In this document: piece by piece, positions 17,356 through 25,051 of the stretch | How positions within the stretch are numbered: the stretch's first letter is position 1 | Layout of the letters: every line of letters begins with the position of its first letter | Origin: Hymenobacter guriensis | GTDB lineage: Bacteria > Bacteroidota > Bacteroidia > Cytophagales > Hymenobacteraceae | Direction: 5' to 3' | DNA: 64,000 nt | NCBI RefSeq assembly: GCF_015773195.1 | Contig: NZ_JADWYK010000004.1 | Location: forward strand, 1-64,000 | Notes under the pieces: model-generated | Seen by the model: only the letters and a program-made list of their open reading frames with translations | The model's database searches: none | What the model was told of the DNA's origin: nothing | Made by a program: the position numbers and the translations under genes

Positions 17356-19161
17356 TTAGCTCTTTACGGGCAGCCACTTGGCCAGCACCACCTGCTGCTC
17401 CGGGGTAGGATTGGCCGCTTGCTCGATGCGGTAGCGCTGGGCGGCGCTGGGCAGCAGCGGGAACGTTACTTCCTGCACGCGGCCTTCGCGCACCACCAGC
17501 AGCTTCACCGGGGTGCCCGGAGCACGACCGGCCAGTAGCTTATTGGGGTCTTCGCTGATGCGGCCGCCGTCGAGAGCCAGCACTTCGTCGTTCACGTTCA
17601 GGCCGCCCTGCCAGGCGCTGCCGTCGCGCTGCACACCCCGCACGGTGACTTTGCCGCCTGTGGTGCTGAAATCGGCGCCCAAGGCAGCATCCTGGCTTAC
17701 GGGCGTGGTCACCAGCTTGAGGCCGGCGTAGCCCAGAGCCGTCTGGTAGTCGAGCGTCTGCACGTCGTAGACGCGGGTGCGGAAGAATTCATCGAACCGC
17801 CGGCCGGCTACTTTCGCTACGGCATCCTGAAATTCGGCATCGGTAAAGCCGCGCTTGAGCTGCTGGTAATAGCGGGCGTAGAGGTAGCGCATCACGTCGT
17901 CGAGGCTTTTCTGGGCTTTGGTTTCCTGAATGATCATCAGATCCAGCATGGCGCCCACCAACTCGCCCTTGTCATAGTAGCTGATTTCGGAGTTGTTGGA
18001 GTTTTCGCTGCGCCGGTAGTACTTGATCCAGGCATCAAAGCTCGACTCCGACACGGGCTGCACTTTGTTGCCGGGCGTATTCTCCACCCGCGTGATGCTG
18101 TTCGACAGGTCGCCCAAGTATACCTGAGGCGTGGCATAGCCGGCCCGCTGCACAATCAGGTTGGAGAAATACTCGGTGAATCCTTCGCTTACCCACAGCA
18201 TGTGCGTGTAGTTTTCGCGGTCATAATCAAACGGGCCGAGGGCGACGGGGCGGATGCGCTTTACATTCCAGAGGTGGAAGTACTCGTGCGCCAGCAGCCC
18301 CAGAAAGCCCTTGTAGCCGGCCTCGGTAGCATAGGCATTGCGCGAAACCGACAGCGTGGTGGAATACAGGTGCTCCAGCCCGCCGGTGCCGCGCTCAATA
18401 TTGTGCACGATGAACACGTAGCGGTCCAGCGGGTTCTGGCCTACCACCCGATGGGCTTCCTCGCACACACGCTTCATGTCCGTGAGCAGGCGGCCTTCGT
18501 CGTACTGCGTCTGGCCGTACATGGCCACCGTGTGGGGCGTGCCGTTGGCTTCAAACTGCAGCACCCGGTGCGTTCCGATTTCAATGGGCGAGTCGGCCAG
18601 CTCATCGTAGGATGACGAGCGAAAGGTGAAGGGCGCGCCGCCCCCGGCGGGCAGCAAGCTGGTGCTCACCTGCGTCCAGCCGGGGGCAGGCTGCACGGTG
18701 AGGGTGCTGGCCAGGTCCTTGTTTTCGGCCGGGTACATGAATACGCTGCTGCCATTCACATAACCGTGCGAGGCATCCAGAAAACTGGTGCGCACCGACA
18801 GCTCGTAGGCGTACACGCGGTAGTGCACGGTGAAGTCCTTAGCCTTGGGGTGGAAAACGCGCCAGGTGTTTTTGTTGATTTTCTCGACGGTGAGCTTGGC
18901 CGCCCCGGCCCGGGCTTCAAAGCCCTCTACGTTTTTGGCAAATTCGCGCACCAGGTACGAGCCAGGCGCCCACACGGGCAGCTTCACATCGGTGTAGGCT
19001 TTGGTGAAACCGCCCAGCTGCGCATCTACCTCGAAATAATGAGTTTGCGGCGCGGGCATTGCCAACGTATAGCGCAGTGTGGGGGCCGCCAGCGCGGCGG
19101 CTACCGGAGCCAGCAGGCCCAGTAACAAAAAGAAAGCGAAACGAAAACAGTGGTGCAGCAT
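17356..19161 (-). CDS. M61 family glycyl aminopeptidase-like metalloprotease, exported
   Basis: 601 residues. Signal peptide (HHCFRFAFFLLLGLLAPVAA), an N-terminal beta domain (residues about 30-200, VWAPGSYLVREFAKNVEGF is the family strand), a catalytic thermolysin-like domain with HEYFH at 292-296 (zinc ligands and the general base Glu), a downstream E in WVSEGFTEYFS as third ligand, and a C-terminal PDZ domain (GLNVNDEVLALDGGRI). The family releases N-terminal glycine or alanine from peptides in the periplasm. The ATG at 19161 opens the signal peptide. Stands alone, ending at the shared terminator. Confidence 0.9.
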   Translation of the reverse strand: MLHHCFRFAFFLLLGLLAPVAAALAAPTLRYTLAMPAPQTHYFEVDAQLGGFTKAYTDVKLPVWAPGSYLVREFAKNVEGFEARAGAAKLTVEKINKNTWRVFHPKAKDFTVHYRVYAYELSVRTSFLDASHGYVNGSSVFMYPAENKDLASTLTVQPAPGWTQVSTSLLPAGGGAPFTFRSSSYDELADSPIEIGTHRVLQFEANGTPHTVAMYGQTQYDEGRLLTDMKRVCEEAHRVVGQNPLDRYVFIVHNIERGTGGLEHLYSTTLSVSRNAYATEAGYKGFLGLLAHEYFHLWNVKRIRPVALGPFDYDRENYTHMLWVSEGFTEYFSNLIVQRAGYATPQVYLGDLSNSITRVENTPGNKVQPVSESSFDAWIKYYRRSENSNNSEISYYDKGELVGAMLDLMIIQETKAQKSLDDVMRYLYARYYQQLKRGFTDAEFQDAVAKVAGRRFDEFFRTRVYDVQTLDYQTALGYAGLKLVTTPVSQDAALGADFSTTGGKVTVRGVQRDGSAWQGGLNVNDEVLALDGGRISEDPNKLLAGRAPGTPVKLLVVREGRVQEVTFPLLPSAAQRYRIEQAANPTPEQQVVLAKWLPVKS

Positions 19162-19343
19162 GAACAGCAGGTAAGTGAAAAAGACTGGCTAGCGGACGGG
19201 CCAGCGCAGGCAAAGTTGCAAAGTTGCCGGAAAAACCCTTGCGCTCAACCAGCAGCCGTAATCGGCGCGCGGGCTGAACCCGCAGTAAAGCTGCGCCGTT
19301 AGTACCCAAAGCAGGCGGCTACCTTCCCGGCTGCGGCAACCCA

Positions 19344-19949
19344 ATGCGTATTGTGTGGAGTGTTTTTCTGCTGCTGGTGGTGGCCATTTTAGGCAGCTGG
19401 CTGTATCAGCGGCAGCCGGCGCCCGTTACGGCGTCAACAGCGGTGGAAATGGTGCCCGTGCGGGCCGTGGCCGATCAGTCTGCCGCCACCTCAATGGCCT
19501 ATTTCATTGCCAGGCCGCCCCGCAAACCCGTGGCAGTAGATTCCGCTGCCCGGGCCGACAGCCTCGTGCGGTTTGCGCTACGCCAGTTGGGCACCAACTA
19601 CCTGTACGCCGGCATTTCTCCCGAAACCGGCTTCGACTGCTCAGGCTTTGTAAGCTACGTGTTCGGGCACTACGGCATTGCTGTGCCCCATTCCACAGCG
19701 CTACTGATTTCGACGGGGCGGGAAGTTCCGCGCGCCGAGGCTCGACCGGGAGATATTGTAGTGTTCACGGGCACAGCCGCAACCTCCACTACCCCGGGCC
19801 ATGCCGGTATTGTATTGTCCAAGCCCGGGGAGCCTATCCGCTTCGTACATGCATCCTCGGCGCGTCGTGAATCGGGCGTTAAGATCAGCGAAGTGGAGAA
19901 TACGGACTACGAGCGGCGCTTTATGGCCATCCGCCGGGTGTTGCAATAG
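19344..19949 (+). CDS. NlpC/P60 (C40) cell-wall hydrolase
   Basis: 201 residues. A hydrophobic N-terminus (RIVWSVFLLLVVAILGSWLY) anchors or exports the protein; the C-terminal NlpC/P60 domain has the catalytic set Cys99 in FDCSGF, His153 in GHAGIV and His169 in FVHAS. It also has the conserved PHST and RPGDIVVF stretches. The family cuts the D-Glu to diamino acid bond in peptidoglycan stem peptides. ATG at 19344; the 182-base gap to the divergent M61 gene holds both promoters but I see no firm box. No partner genes. Confidence 0.88.
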   Translation: MRIVWSVFLLLVVAILGSWLYQRQPAPVTASTAVEMVPVRAVADQSAATSMAYFIARPPRKPVAVDSAARADSLVRFALRQLGTNYLYAGISPETGFDCSGFVSYVFGHYGIAVPHSTALLISTGREVPRAEARPGDIVVFTGTAATSTTPGHAGIVLSKPGEPIRFVHASSARRESGVKISEVENTDYERRFMAIRRVLQ

Positions 19950-20032
19950 GTGCATGACTCTATTGCTAGATGTTACCACGGCGAGTAGCACGAAGCAACC
20001 GTTCAATCAGTCAACCATTTCCAAGAAAAGAA

Positions 20033-20262
20033 CGATGCCCGGCTCGCCTGTGCAGTTCCTACGGGAGGGCTGCTGGGCAAACCGGGCATCTAATCCTTCA
20101 AATCTTACCAAGCGGCGAGTCTGGGGTACAGCCCCGTCATCTGCTCCCTGGGGAGGGTAAGACCTTGCCAGAATGCGGGAGCCAACCAAAATTGAGCGGG
20201 CTCCGCGCGAAAGCTGTTGTTAAGCGCGTCCGGCGGTGAGGCGGACTACATTCGACAGGCTT
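20033..20262 (+). ncRNA. Hairpin-rich intergenic stretch, candidate structured RNA
   Basis: The gap 19950-20621 has no gene. Within it is a run of nested pairs on the + strand: GATGCCCGG with CCGGGCATC (about 20034-20093) enclosing GCAGTTCCT/AGGGCTGC; CTGGGGTACAGCCCC; CTCCCTGGGGAG; GCGGGAGCC with GGGCTCCGC; CGCGC with GCGCG; and GTCCG with CGGAC. A terminator-like hairpin follows at 20456. I could not match it to RNase P, 6S, tmRNA, SRP or a riboswitch. An eroded group II intron or other mobile ribozyme remnant is an alternative. Strand and ends are guesses. Confidence 0.35.
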
Positions 20263-20455
20263 GGCAGGATTTGTTTGGGACTACTAGACATTTTGTACCT
20301 CCTTTCTTTACGTTCGACATCTCTCCGACCGCGCTTCCCAGCACCTTAGGGCCACTTGGCCGGAGCCGTAGTACTCACTACTGGTTGGTAAAGTTAAAAA
20401 CCCAATTGAAGGTTCAAAACGAAATAGCCTTTTTTTAGTGCAGTAGTACAATTTT

Positions 20456-20490
20456 ATCCTCAGCAAGCTGAGGATCAGCGCCTTTTTTTT
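20456..20490 (+). terminator. Terminator-like hairpin without an upstream gene
   Basis: ATCCTCAGC, AA, GCTGAGGAT, then 7 bases and eight T (20483-20490). No protein-coding gene ends on the + strand within 500 bases, so it may end the transcript of the structured stretch at 20033. The 7-base gap before the T-run weakens the call. Confidence 0.5.
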
Positions 20491-20621
20491 CGGATGAATT
20501 ACAGGGCCGAGAAGTTGGTCCCAAACTTGCCATCGGCTGGTCAAACAAAGCTGACCCGACTGGCTTGCCATCCAGCCAAGTTTGTCTATATTTTCCCCCA
20601 AAACCCACATTTCCCATTATC

Positions 20622-21062
20622 ATGAAAAAAGTACTCTTCCTCTGTCTGGCCCTGGTGCTGGGCTTGTCCTCCCTGGCGTCAGCGCAGAAACTCTCTCCTC
20701 TGGGAATCTGGACCAACGAGGAGAAAAAGGCCACCTTCGAAATTTACCAGTGCGGCAACAAGCTCTGCGGTAAGATTGTGAGCCTGACGGTGCCCAACGA
20801 CCCTAAAACCGGCAAGCCCAAAACCGACAGCCAGAACCCCGACCCCAAGCTGCGTAACCGCACCCGCCTGGGCCTCGTGTTCATGCAGGGCTTCGAGTAC
20901 GACGACGACAACAAGTGGGATGATGGCAAGATCTACGATCCGGAAAGCGGCAAAACGTATTCCTGCTATATGAAGATGAATAATGCCAACTCAATGGAAG
21001 TGAAAGGCTACATCGGCTTCTCCCTCATTGGCCGCTCCCAGAACTGGACGCGGGTAAAATAA
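20622..21062 (+). CDS. DUF2147 family secreted protein, copy 1
   Basis: 146 residues from the ATG at 20622 that opens the signal peptide KKVLFLCLALVLGLSSLASA. The mature part is a complete DUF2147 domain: SPLGIWTNEEKKATFEIYQC, CGKIVSL, LGLVFMQGFEYDD, IYDPESGKTYSCYMKM and KGYIGFSLIGRSQNWTR. It is a small calycin-like beta barrel exported to the periplasm; function of the family is unknown. TATATTTT at 20587-20594 may be the -7 box. It is followed by a terminator and a second, diverged copy, a tandem duplication. Confidence 0.85.
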   Translation: MKKVLFLCLALVLGLSSLASAQKLSPLGIWTNEEKKATFEIYQCGNKLCGKIVSLTVPNDPKTGKPKTDSQNPDPKLRNRTRLGLVFMQGFEYDDDNKWDDGKIYDPESGKTYSCYMKMNNANSMEVKGYIGFSLIGRSQNWTRVK

Positions 21063-21090
21063 CCTGGCAACATTCGTCTGGTTGATTTCG

Positions 21091-21123
21091 TAGCGACGCT
21101 CTCCACCGGGCGTCGCTATTTTT
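21091..21123 (+). terminator. Terminator between the two DUF2147 genes
   Basis: TAGCGACGC, ten-base loop, GCGTCGCTA, then TTTTT. It ends at the base before the ATG at 21124, so the second copy is expected to have its own weak or read-through expression. Confidence 0.75.
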
Positions 21124-21603
21124 ATGCCCGGTCAGAAGTTTATCTTCCCAGCAGCCCGTCGTCTTTCTGTGAAAAAAGCCCTGTTTTATATGCTTCTGTG
21201 GCTGGCGGCAGCATTGCCGGCTGCCGGGCAGCAGTTCTCGCCCTTGGGCACCTGGGCCGATGACCGGGGTGAAGCCCACGTAGAGCTCTACCGCTGCGGC
21301 GCTGAGCTTTGCGGGCGACTGGTATGGCTGCGTAGTCCCAACACACCCACCGGCCAGCTCCAGACGGATCTGCATAACCCCGACCCCGCCCGCCGCACCC
21401 AACCGTTGCTGGGCCTCGTCATTATGCAGCACTTTCGCTACGCCGATGATGAACGCTGGACCGAAGGCAGTATCTACGACCCCAGCAACGGGCGCACGTA
21501 TTCCTGCTACCTGCGGATGCTGCAGAAAGACGTGCTGGAAGTGAAGGGCTACATCGGCTTCCCGTTTATCGGCAGTGCCCACCGCTGGAAACGCGTGCAG
21601 TAG
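21124..21603 (+). CDS. DUF2147 family secreted protein, copy 2
   Basis: 159 residues if started at the ATG at 21124; the GTG at 21169 would begin KKALFYMLLWLAAALPAAG, a signal peptide like copy 1, and is an equally good start because 21124 abuts the terminator. Shares with copy 1 SPLG-W, LGLV-MQ-F, IYDPS-GRTYSCYLRM and EVKGYIGFPFIG, but with many substitutions elsewhere, so the duplication is not recent. Two cysteines near YRCGAELCG match copy 1. Periplasmic, function unknown. Confidence 0.8.
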   Translation: MPGQKFIFPAARRLSVKKALFYMLLWLAAALPAAGQQFSPLGTWADDRGEAHVELYRCGAELCGRLVWLRSPNTPTGQLQTDLHNPDPARRTQPLLGLVIMQHFRYADDERWTEGSIYDPSNGRTYSCYLRMLQKDVLEVKGYIGFPFIGSAHRWKRVQ

Positions 21604-21613
21604 GCTGGCTGCC

Positions 21614-22087
21614 TTAGAATACCTCTTCGATAGTATACTGCTGCCCCCGGAACGAGAAGGTGTCGCCGACGCGGTGGGAGGCCATTGCCAGGAACAACGG
21701 CGAAAAGGCCGACATAGCGCAGTATTTCTGCCCGTCCAGCTCGATTTCGCCCAAGCTGATAGCAATAAAATAGGTGTAGCGGTTGGTGACGACCACCGAC
21801 CCCGGCCCCATAGTTCCGCCCACCCCAAACCGGTCGGGCAGGCGCTGCAGCAACTGCAATTCCCGCTGGGCTTCTTCCAGGCGCCGCGCAAACAGCTCGC
21901 GCTGAATATGGCAGGCCTCCCGAAATGACTCGAACTTATCTTCGCCGGAAGCGGGCTGCTCATTGGCGCTTTCCTGCACCTGCTCCATCGCCTGCCGGGC
22001 ATGATGCACTTTTTGCTGCTGCAGCTGCAGACATTCAGCCAGCAGGGCCTGTTTCAGCTGCTGCCGGGAGAGTACGGTTGTTGCCAT
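21614..22087 (-). CDS. GreA/GreB-like transcription factor
   Basis: 157 residues from the ATG at 22087. The N-terminal half is a Gln/Glu-rich antiparallel coiled coil (LKQALLAECLQLQQQKVHHA to RRLEEAQRELQLLQRL) and the C-terminal half a small barrel ending in SPLFLAMASHRVGDTFSFRG, which is the GreA C-terminal pattern (S-P-x-x-x-A-M, V-G-D). Gre factors enter the RNA polymerase secondary channel and aid transcript cleavage; the acidic coiled-coil tip is not obvious here, so it could be a Gre-like inhibitor or decoy. Such proteins are sometimes labelled 3-oxoacyl-ACP synthase in Bacteroidota, which the sequence does not support. Confidence 0.65.
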   Translation of the reverse strand: MATTVLSRQQLKQALLAECLQLQQQKVHHARQAMEQVQESANEQPASGEDKFESFREACHIQRELFARRLEEAQRELQLLQRLPDRFGVGGTMGPGSVVVTNRYTYFIAISLGEIELDGQKYCAMSAFSPLFLAMASHRVGDTFSFRGQQYTIEEVF

Positions 22088-22166
22088 AAAAACTTCCTCA
22101 GGAAAAAGTTGAAGAAGTTCAAACGGGTGCCGCTGCCGGAGGTTACAGCCCACACCCAGAAACTAT

Positions 22167-22832
22167 TTGGGCCACCCGGTGTTTTTGCGCTACACAACGT
22201 CCCACCCCTTGCTGCGTTTTCTGCACCGTCTTTTTTCTCCTGCGGCCTCCTGCTCCTGGCAGCCGCTCCGGCGCACGGCCCGCGCCGGGCGGCGCCATGC
22301 CCAGTGGGTAGCCGACCGGGTGTACCTGAACTGGCTGGGGCCGTATTTCAAAGCCTACCATTACCGCAAAGCCCAACTGAACGCGGGCGGGCTGCGCGTG
22401 CAGCCCCTGCAGGAAGAAGGTCGCCAGGGCGCGGTGCTGTTTTATGACCCTTCCATCGGGCCGGGCAACTTCCGTCACCTGTTCGATTACATTGCCGAGC
22501 AAACCATAGCGCTGGGCTACAACGCGTCCACCTCCGACCAGCGCACCCTGCGCCACCCAAAGTACACGGAGACGATTCTCAAGCACTTTCTGAAGCCCCT
22601 GCCCCGCAGCTGCACCCACACCGGCCGCTGCCAGCAATTCTACGGCAACGTGACGGTAGATCTGGTGCTGATTAATGGCCAGCCCGGCTTTATCCGGTTT
22701 TTCAGCAATCCTTTTCAGGACGACATCTTTACCAAGCCCCGGGCTTTTGAGGAACTCCTGGACAGGATATTCAACCAGCCCCCGGCCGACGAAACCGCCC
22801 AGCAGCACCGCCTGCGCTACACCAGGGCTTAA
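22167..22832 (+). CDS. Uncharacterised conserved protein
   Basis: Up to 221 residues; the frame has no ATG near its beginning, so a TTG at 22167 (or a later GTG/TTG) must be used. The sequence is basic with YLNWLGPYFKAYHYRKAQLN near residue 55, RQGAVLFYDPSIGPGNFRHL near 85 and a C-terminal FYGNVTVDLVLINGQPGFIR with FFSNPFQDDIF. No membrane segment or signal peptide is clear. It is divergent from the Gre-like gene and ends at a strong shared terminator. I do not recognise the family. The reading frame is supported by clean codon use and by the convergent terminator. Confidence 0.6.
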   Translation: MGHPVFLRYTTSHPLLRFLHRLFSPAASCSWQPLRRTARAGRRHAQWVADRVYLNWLGPYFKAYHYRKAQLNAGGLRVQPLQEEGRQGAVLFYDPSIGPGNFRHLFDYIAEQTIALGYNASTSDQRTLRHPKYTETILKHFLKPLPRSCTHTGRCQQFYGNVTVDLVLINGQPGFIRFFSNPFQDDIFTKPRAFEELLDRIFNQPPADETAQQHRLRYTRA

Positions 22833-22835
22833 CTA

Positions 22836-22882
22836 AACGACAACGGCCGGCGCCACCCTGGGTAGCGCCGGCCGTTGTCGTT
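22836..22882. terminator. Bidirectional terminator, 18-pair stem
   Basis: AACGACAACGGCCGGCGC pairs perfectly with GCGCCGGCCGTTGTCGTT across an 11-base loop, between two convergent genes. Confidence 0.85.
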
Positions 22883-22897
22883 AGAAGCGGCACTAGC

Positions 22898-24913
22898 TTA
22901 GCGCCGCACAAACCGAGCGTGGCGCGACTGGCTGCTGCCTTCCGTCGTGAGTTCAACCTGATACAGGCCCGGTGCCAGCGCCTGGGTGTTGAGCGTGGCC
23001 GCCGTAGCCGATACGGCTTGGCGTATTACCGTACGGCCCAGCATATCGGTAATTACGGCCTGCCAGCGGCCGGCGGGCAGCGCACCCAGGTGCAGAGTAG
23101 CCTCGCACGGGTTGGGGAACACCTGCAGCGGCAGCGCGCTGCCCGCCGGACGGGCAGCCAGCACTAGCCCGTCGTTGCGGGTTACGGTGCCGGCGCCGTT
23201 GAGAATCCACTGGTCAGGGTCCAGGGCAATTGCCGTTACGTTACCTGTAACGGGCACGCTGAACTCACTCACGGACTGGCCCTGGTGGAGGCGCACCGTT
23301 TGAGTGCCCGTGCTGGTGGTGATGCGGTAGTCCAGGTCCGTATCAAAAAACGGGGTGACGCCGGGCATGGATACGGTTTCGGTGGTACGCAGCTGCAGGG
23401 TATTGCCGGCCTGCTTCCACTCCACGTTGAAGGTAGGGAAGCCTTCGCCCGCGTACCACTGGTCGAAGAAATACGTGAGCGAGCGGCCAGCCTGCTGCTC
23501 GAATATGCGCTGCAGATCACGGGTGCGGGCCGTGCTGTTGGCGTAGGTAGTCTGGTACGTGCGCAGGGCCTGGAAGAACTTGGTGTCGTCGTTGAGCAGG
23601 TAGCGCAGCATATGCACCACGGCGGCTCCTTTCTTGTAGCTCAGGCGCGAACTGAAAATACGACTGGAATTGGTAGTATCGGCAGGGGGCACCCGCACAC
23701 TGCCGTCTGGCGCCGACATGGCCCGGGCGTGCGTATCATCCATCCAGGGACGGGCCCCGGCCACGTTGAATTTCTGCAGGGAGAGGTACTCGCCGTACGA
23801 GGCAAAACTTTCATTCAGCCAGATATCTTCCCAGGAAGCACAGGTCACGTTGTCGCCAAACCACTGGTGAAACAGCTCGTGGGCCGTGAGGTTGAAGGGC
23901 AGATTAAACCGGTCCTGGGTGGTCATGGTCTGGTGCTCCATGCCACCGCCGATGGGCGCCATTGAGTGCCCATACTTTTCGTCAGCGAAAGGATAATCCA
24001 CAATCAGCGAGGAGAAGTTTTCCAGAAAGCCGGGCGTAAAATCTATCCCGGCTTTGTTGGCATCCAGAAAACTCTGGGTGTACACGTAGTTGAGGATAGG
24101 CACCTCCCGGCCCCCAGCCAGGTGCGCATAGTTCATGTACTCCACATACGGCGAAACGGCTACCGAAATCAGGTAGTAGGCAATGGGGTGGCGCGACTTC
24201 CACTCGTAGCGGTGCTTGGTGGCCGAAACGCTGGTAACAGCCCGCAGCACGCCGTTGGAACCCACTTTATTAATCTTATCGGTGGTTACCCACACGTCGG
24301 AGGAGTCGGCTTTGTCGGTGAGCACCTGCTTGCACGGAAACCACTCGTACGCGCCGAATGGCTCACTCAGGCTCCAGGTCACGTTGGTATTGGCCGGGCT
24401 CAGGCGGGTGTCCAGGGCATTGCTGGCCAGTACCTGGGTGGTGGTATTGGGCGCCGTGCCGTGGTAGTAGATGCGCGCATCGAACAGGGCGTCGGGCACT
24501 ATGGCAGCGGCCAGCGTGGCCGTCACGTCGCCGTCCGTGCGGCTTATGGCAGTAACCTTGCGCCGGTCGACGACTACCGAATCAATTACGTAGGTGGAAA
24601 ACAGCTCGAAAGCCAACGACTCCAGCTTAGTTTTGCCGTTACGGGCTTTCATCCACACGTGGCCGGCCACCGCGCGGGAGTTGTTTTCCAGCGCCAGATC
24701 AAGCTTGTAGTATTTCACGTCGTAGCGGTCCATTTGCCGGCGGTGGGCCACGGTGGTTGCCGGCTGCCGCAGGGCCTGACGGATGTGAGCTTCGGCGCAG
24801 GGCTCGGCCGGGGCAAAGTATTCGGTGGGGCGGGCCGTAACAGCCGGCAGCTGAGCCAGGGCTGCCGGCGCGGGCAGTAAGGCAGCCAACCAAAGCAGTA
24901 GTTTTCGGGTCAT
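22898..24913 (-). CDS. M1 family metallopeptidase with type IX secretion signal
   Basis: 671 residues from the ATG at 24913, which opens the signal peptide TRKLLLWLAALLPAPAALAQ. An M1 N-terminal domain is followed by the exopeptidase motif GGGMEHQ, the zinc site HELFHQWFGD (His345, His349) and NESFASYGEY (third ligand Glu). The last 80 residues form a type A T9SS sorting domain: LQVFPNPCEATLHLG, DMLGRTV and a final LAPGLYQVEL. The enzyme trims N-terminal residues from peptides and is predicted to be secreted or surface-attached through type IX secretion, whose machinery is not in this window. Divergent from the next gene. Confidence 0.92.
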   Translation of the reverse strand: MTRKLLLWLAALLPAPAALAQLPAVTARPTEYFAPAEPCAEAHIRQALRQPATTVAHRRQMDRYDVKYYKLDLALENNSRAVAGHVWMKARNGKTKLESLAFELFSTYVIDSVVVDRRKVTAISRTDGDVTATLAAAIVPDALFDARIYYHGTAPNTTTQVLASNALDTRLSPANTNVTWSLSEPFGAYEWFPCKQVLTDKADSSDVWVTTDKINKVGSNGVLRAVTSVSATKHRYEWKSRHPIAYYLISVAVSPYVEYMNYAHLAGGREVPILNYVYTQSFLDANKAGIDFTPGFLENFSSLIVDYPFADEKYGHSMAPIGGGMEHQTMTTQDRFNLPFNLTAHELFHQWFGDNVTCASWEDIWLNESFASYGEYLSLQKFNVAGARPWMDDTHARAMSAPDGSVRVPPADTTNSSRIFSSRLSYKKGAAVVHMLRYLLNDDTKFFQALRTYQTTYANSTARTRDLQRIFEQQAGRSLTYFFDQWYAGEGFPTFNVEWKQAGNTLQLRTTETVSMPGVTPFFDTDLDYRITTSTGTQTVRLHQGQSVSEFSVPVTGNVTAIALDPDQWILNGAGTVTRNDGLVLAARPAGSALPLQVFPNPCEATLHLGALPAGRWQAVITDMLGRTVIRQAVSATAATLNTQALAPGLYQVELTTEGSSQSRHARFVRR

Positions 24914-25051
24914 CGAAAGTAAAGTGAGTAGTGGGTGGAAATTACCGCCCAAAATACACACTATCGACCACTCATTACCCGGGCAGCAGATGAGGTTGGC
25001 TCCCTGGAACCGTGTATCTTGTACCCCACTCGCCCTAAGCTTTTTCCGGCA

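Noticed and set aside
20217..20262. ATTCGACAGG, like the 5' part of tmRNA
   Set aside because: No matching 3' acceptor/T-arm half (GGTTCGAATCC type) or tag frame follows within several hundred bases.
21614..22087. 3-oxoacyl-ACP synthase, as such proteins are sometimes labelled
   Set aside because: No thiolase-fold motifs or catalytic Cys are present; the pattern is Gre-like.
22143..22808. Open frame antisense to the gene at 22167
   Set aside because: It is Gly/Val/Gln-rich with no motif, and lies over a gene that has a clean frame and a convergent terminator.
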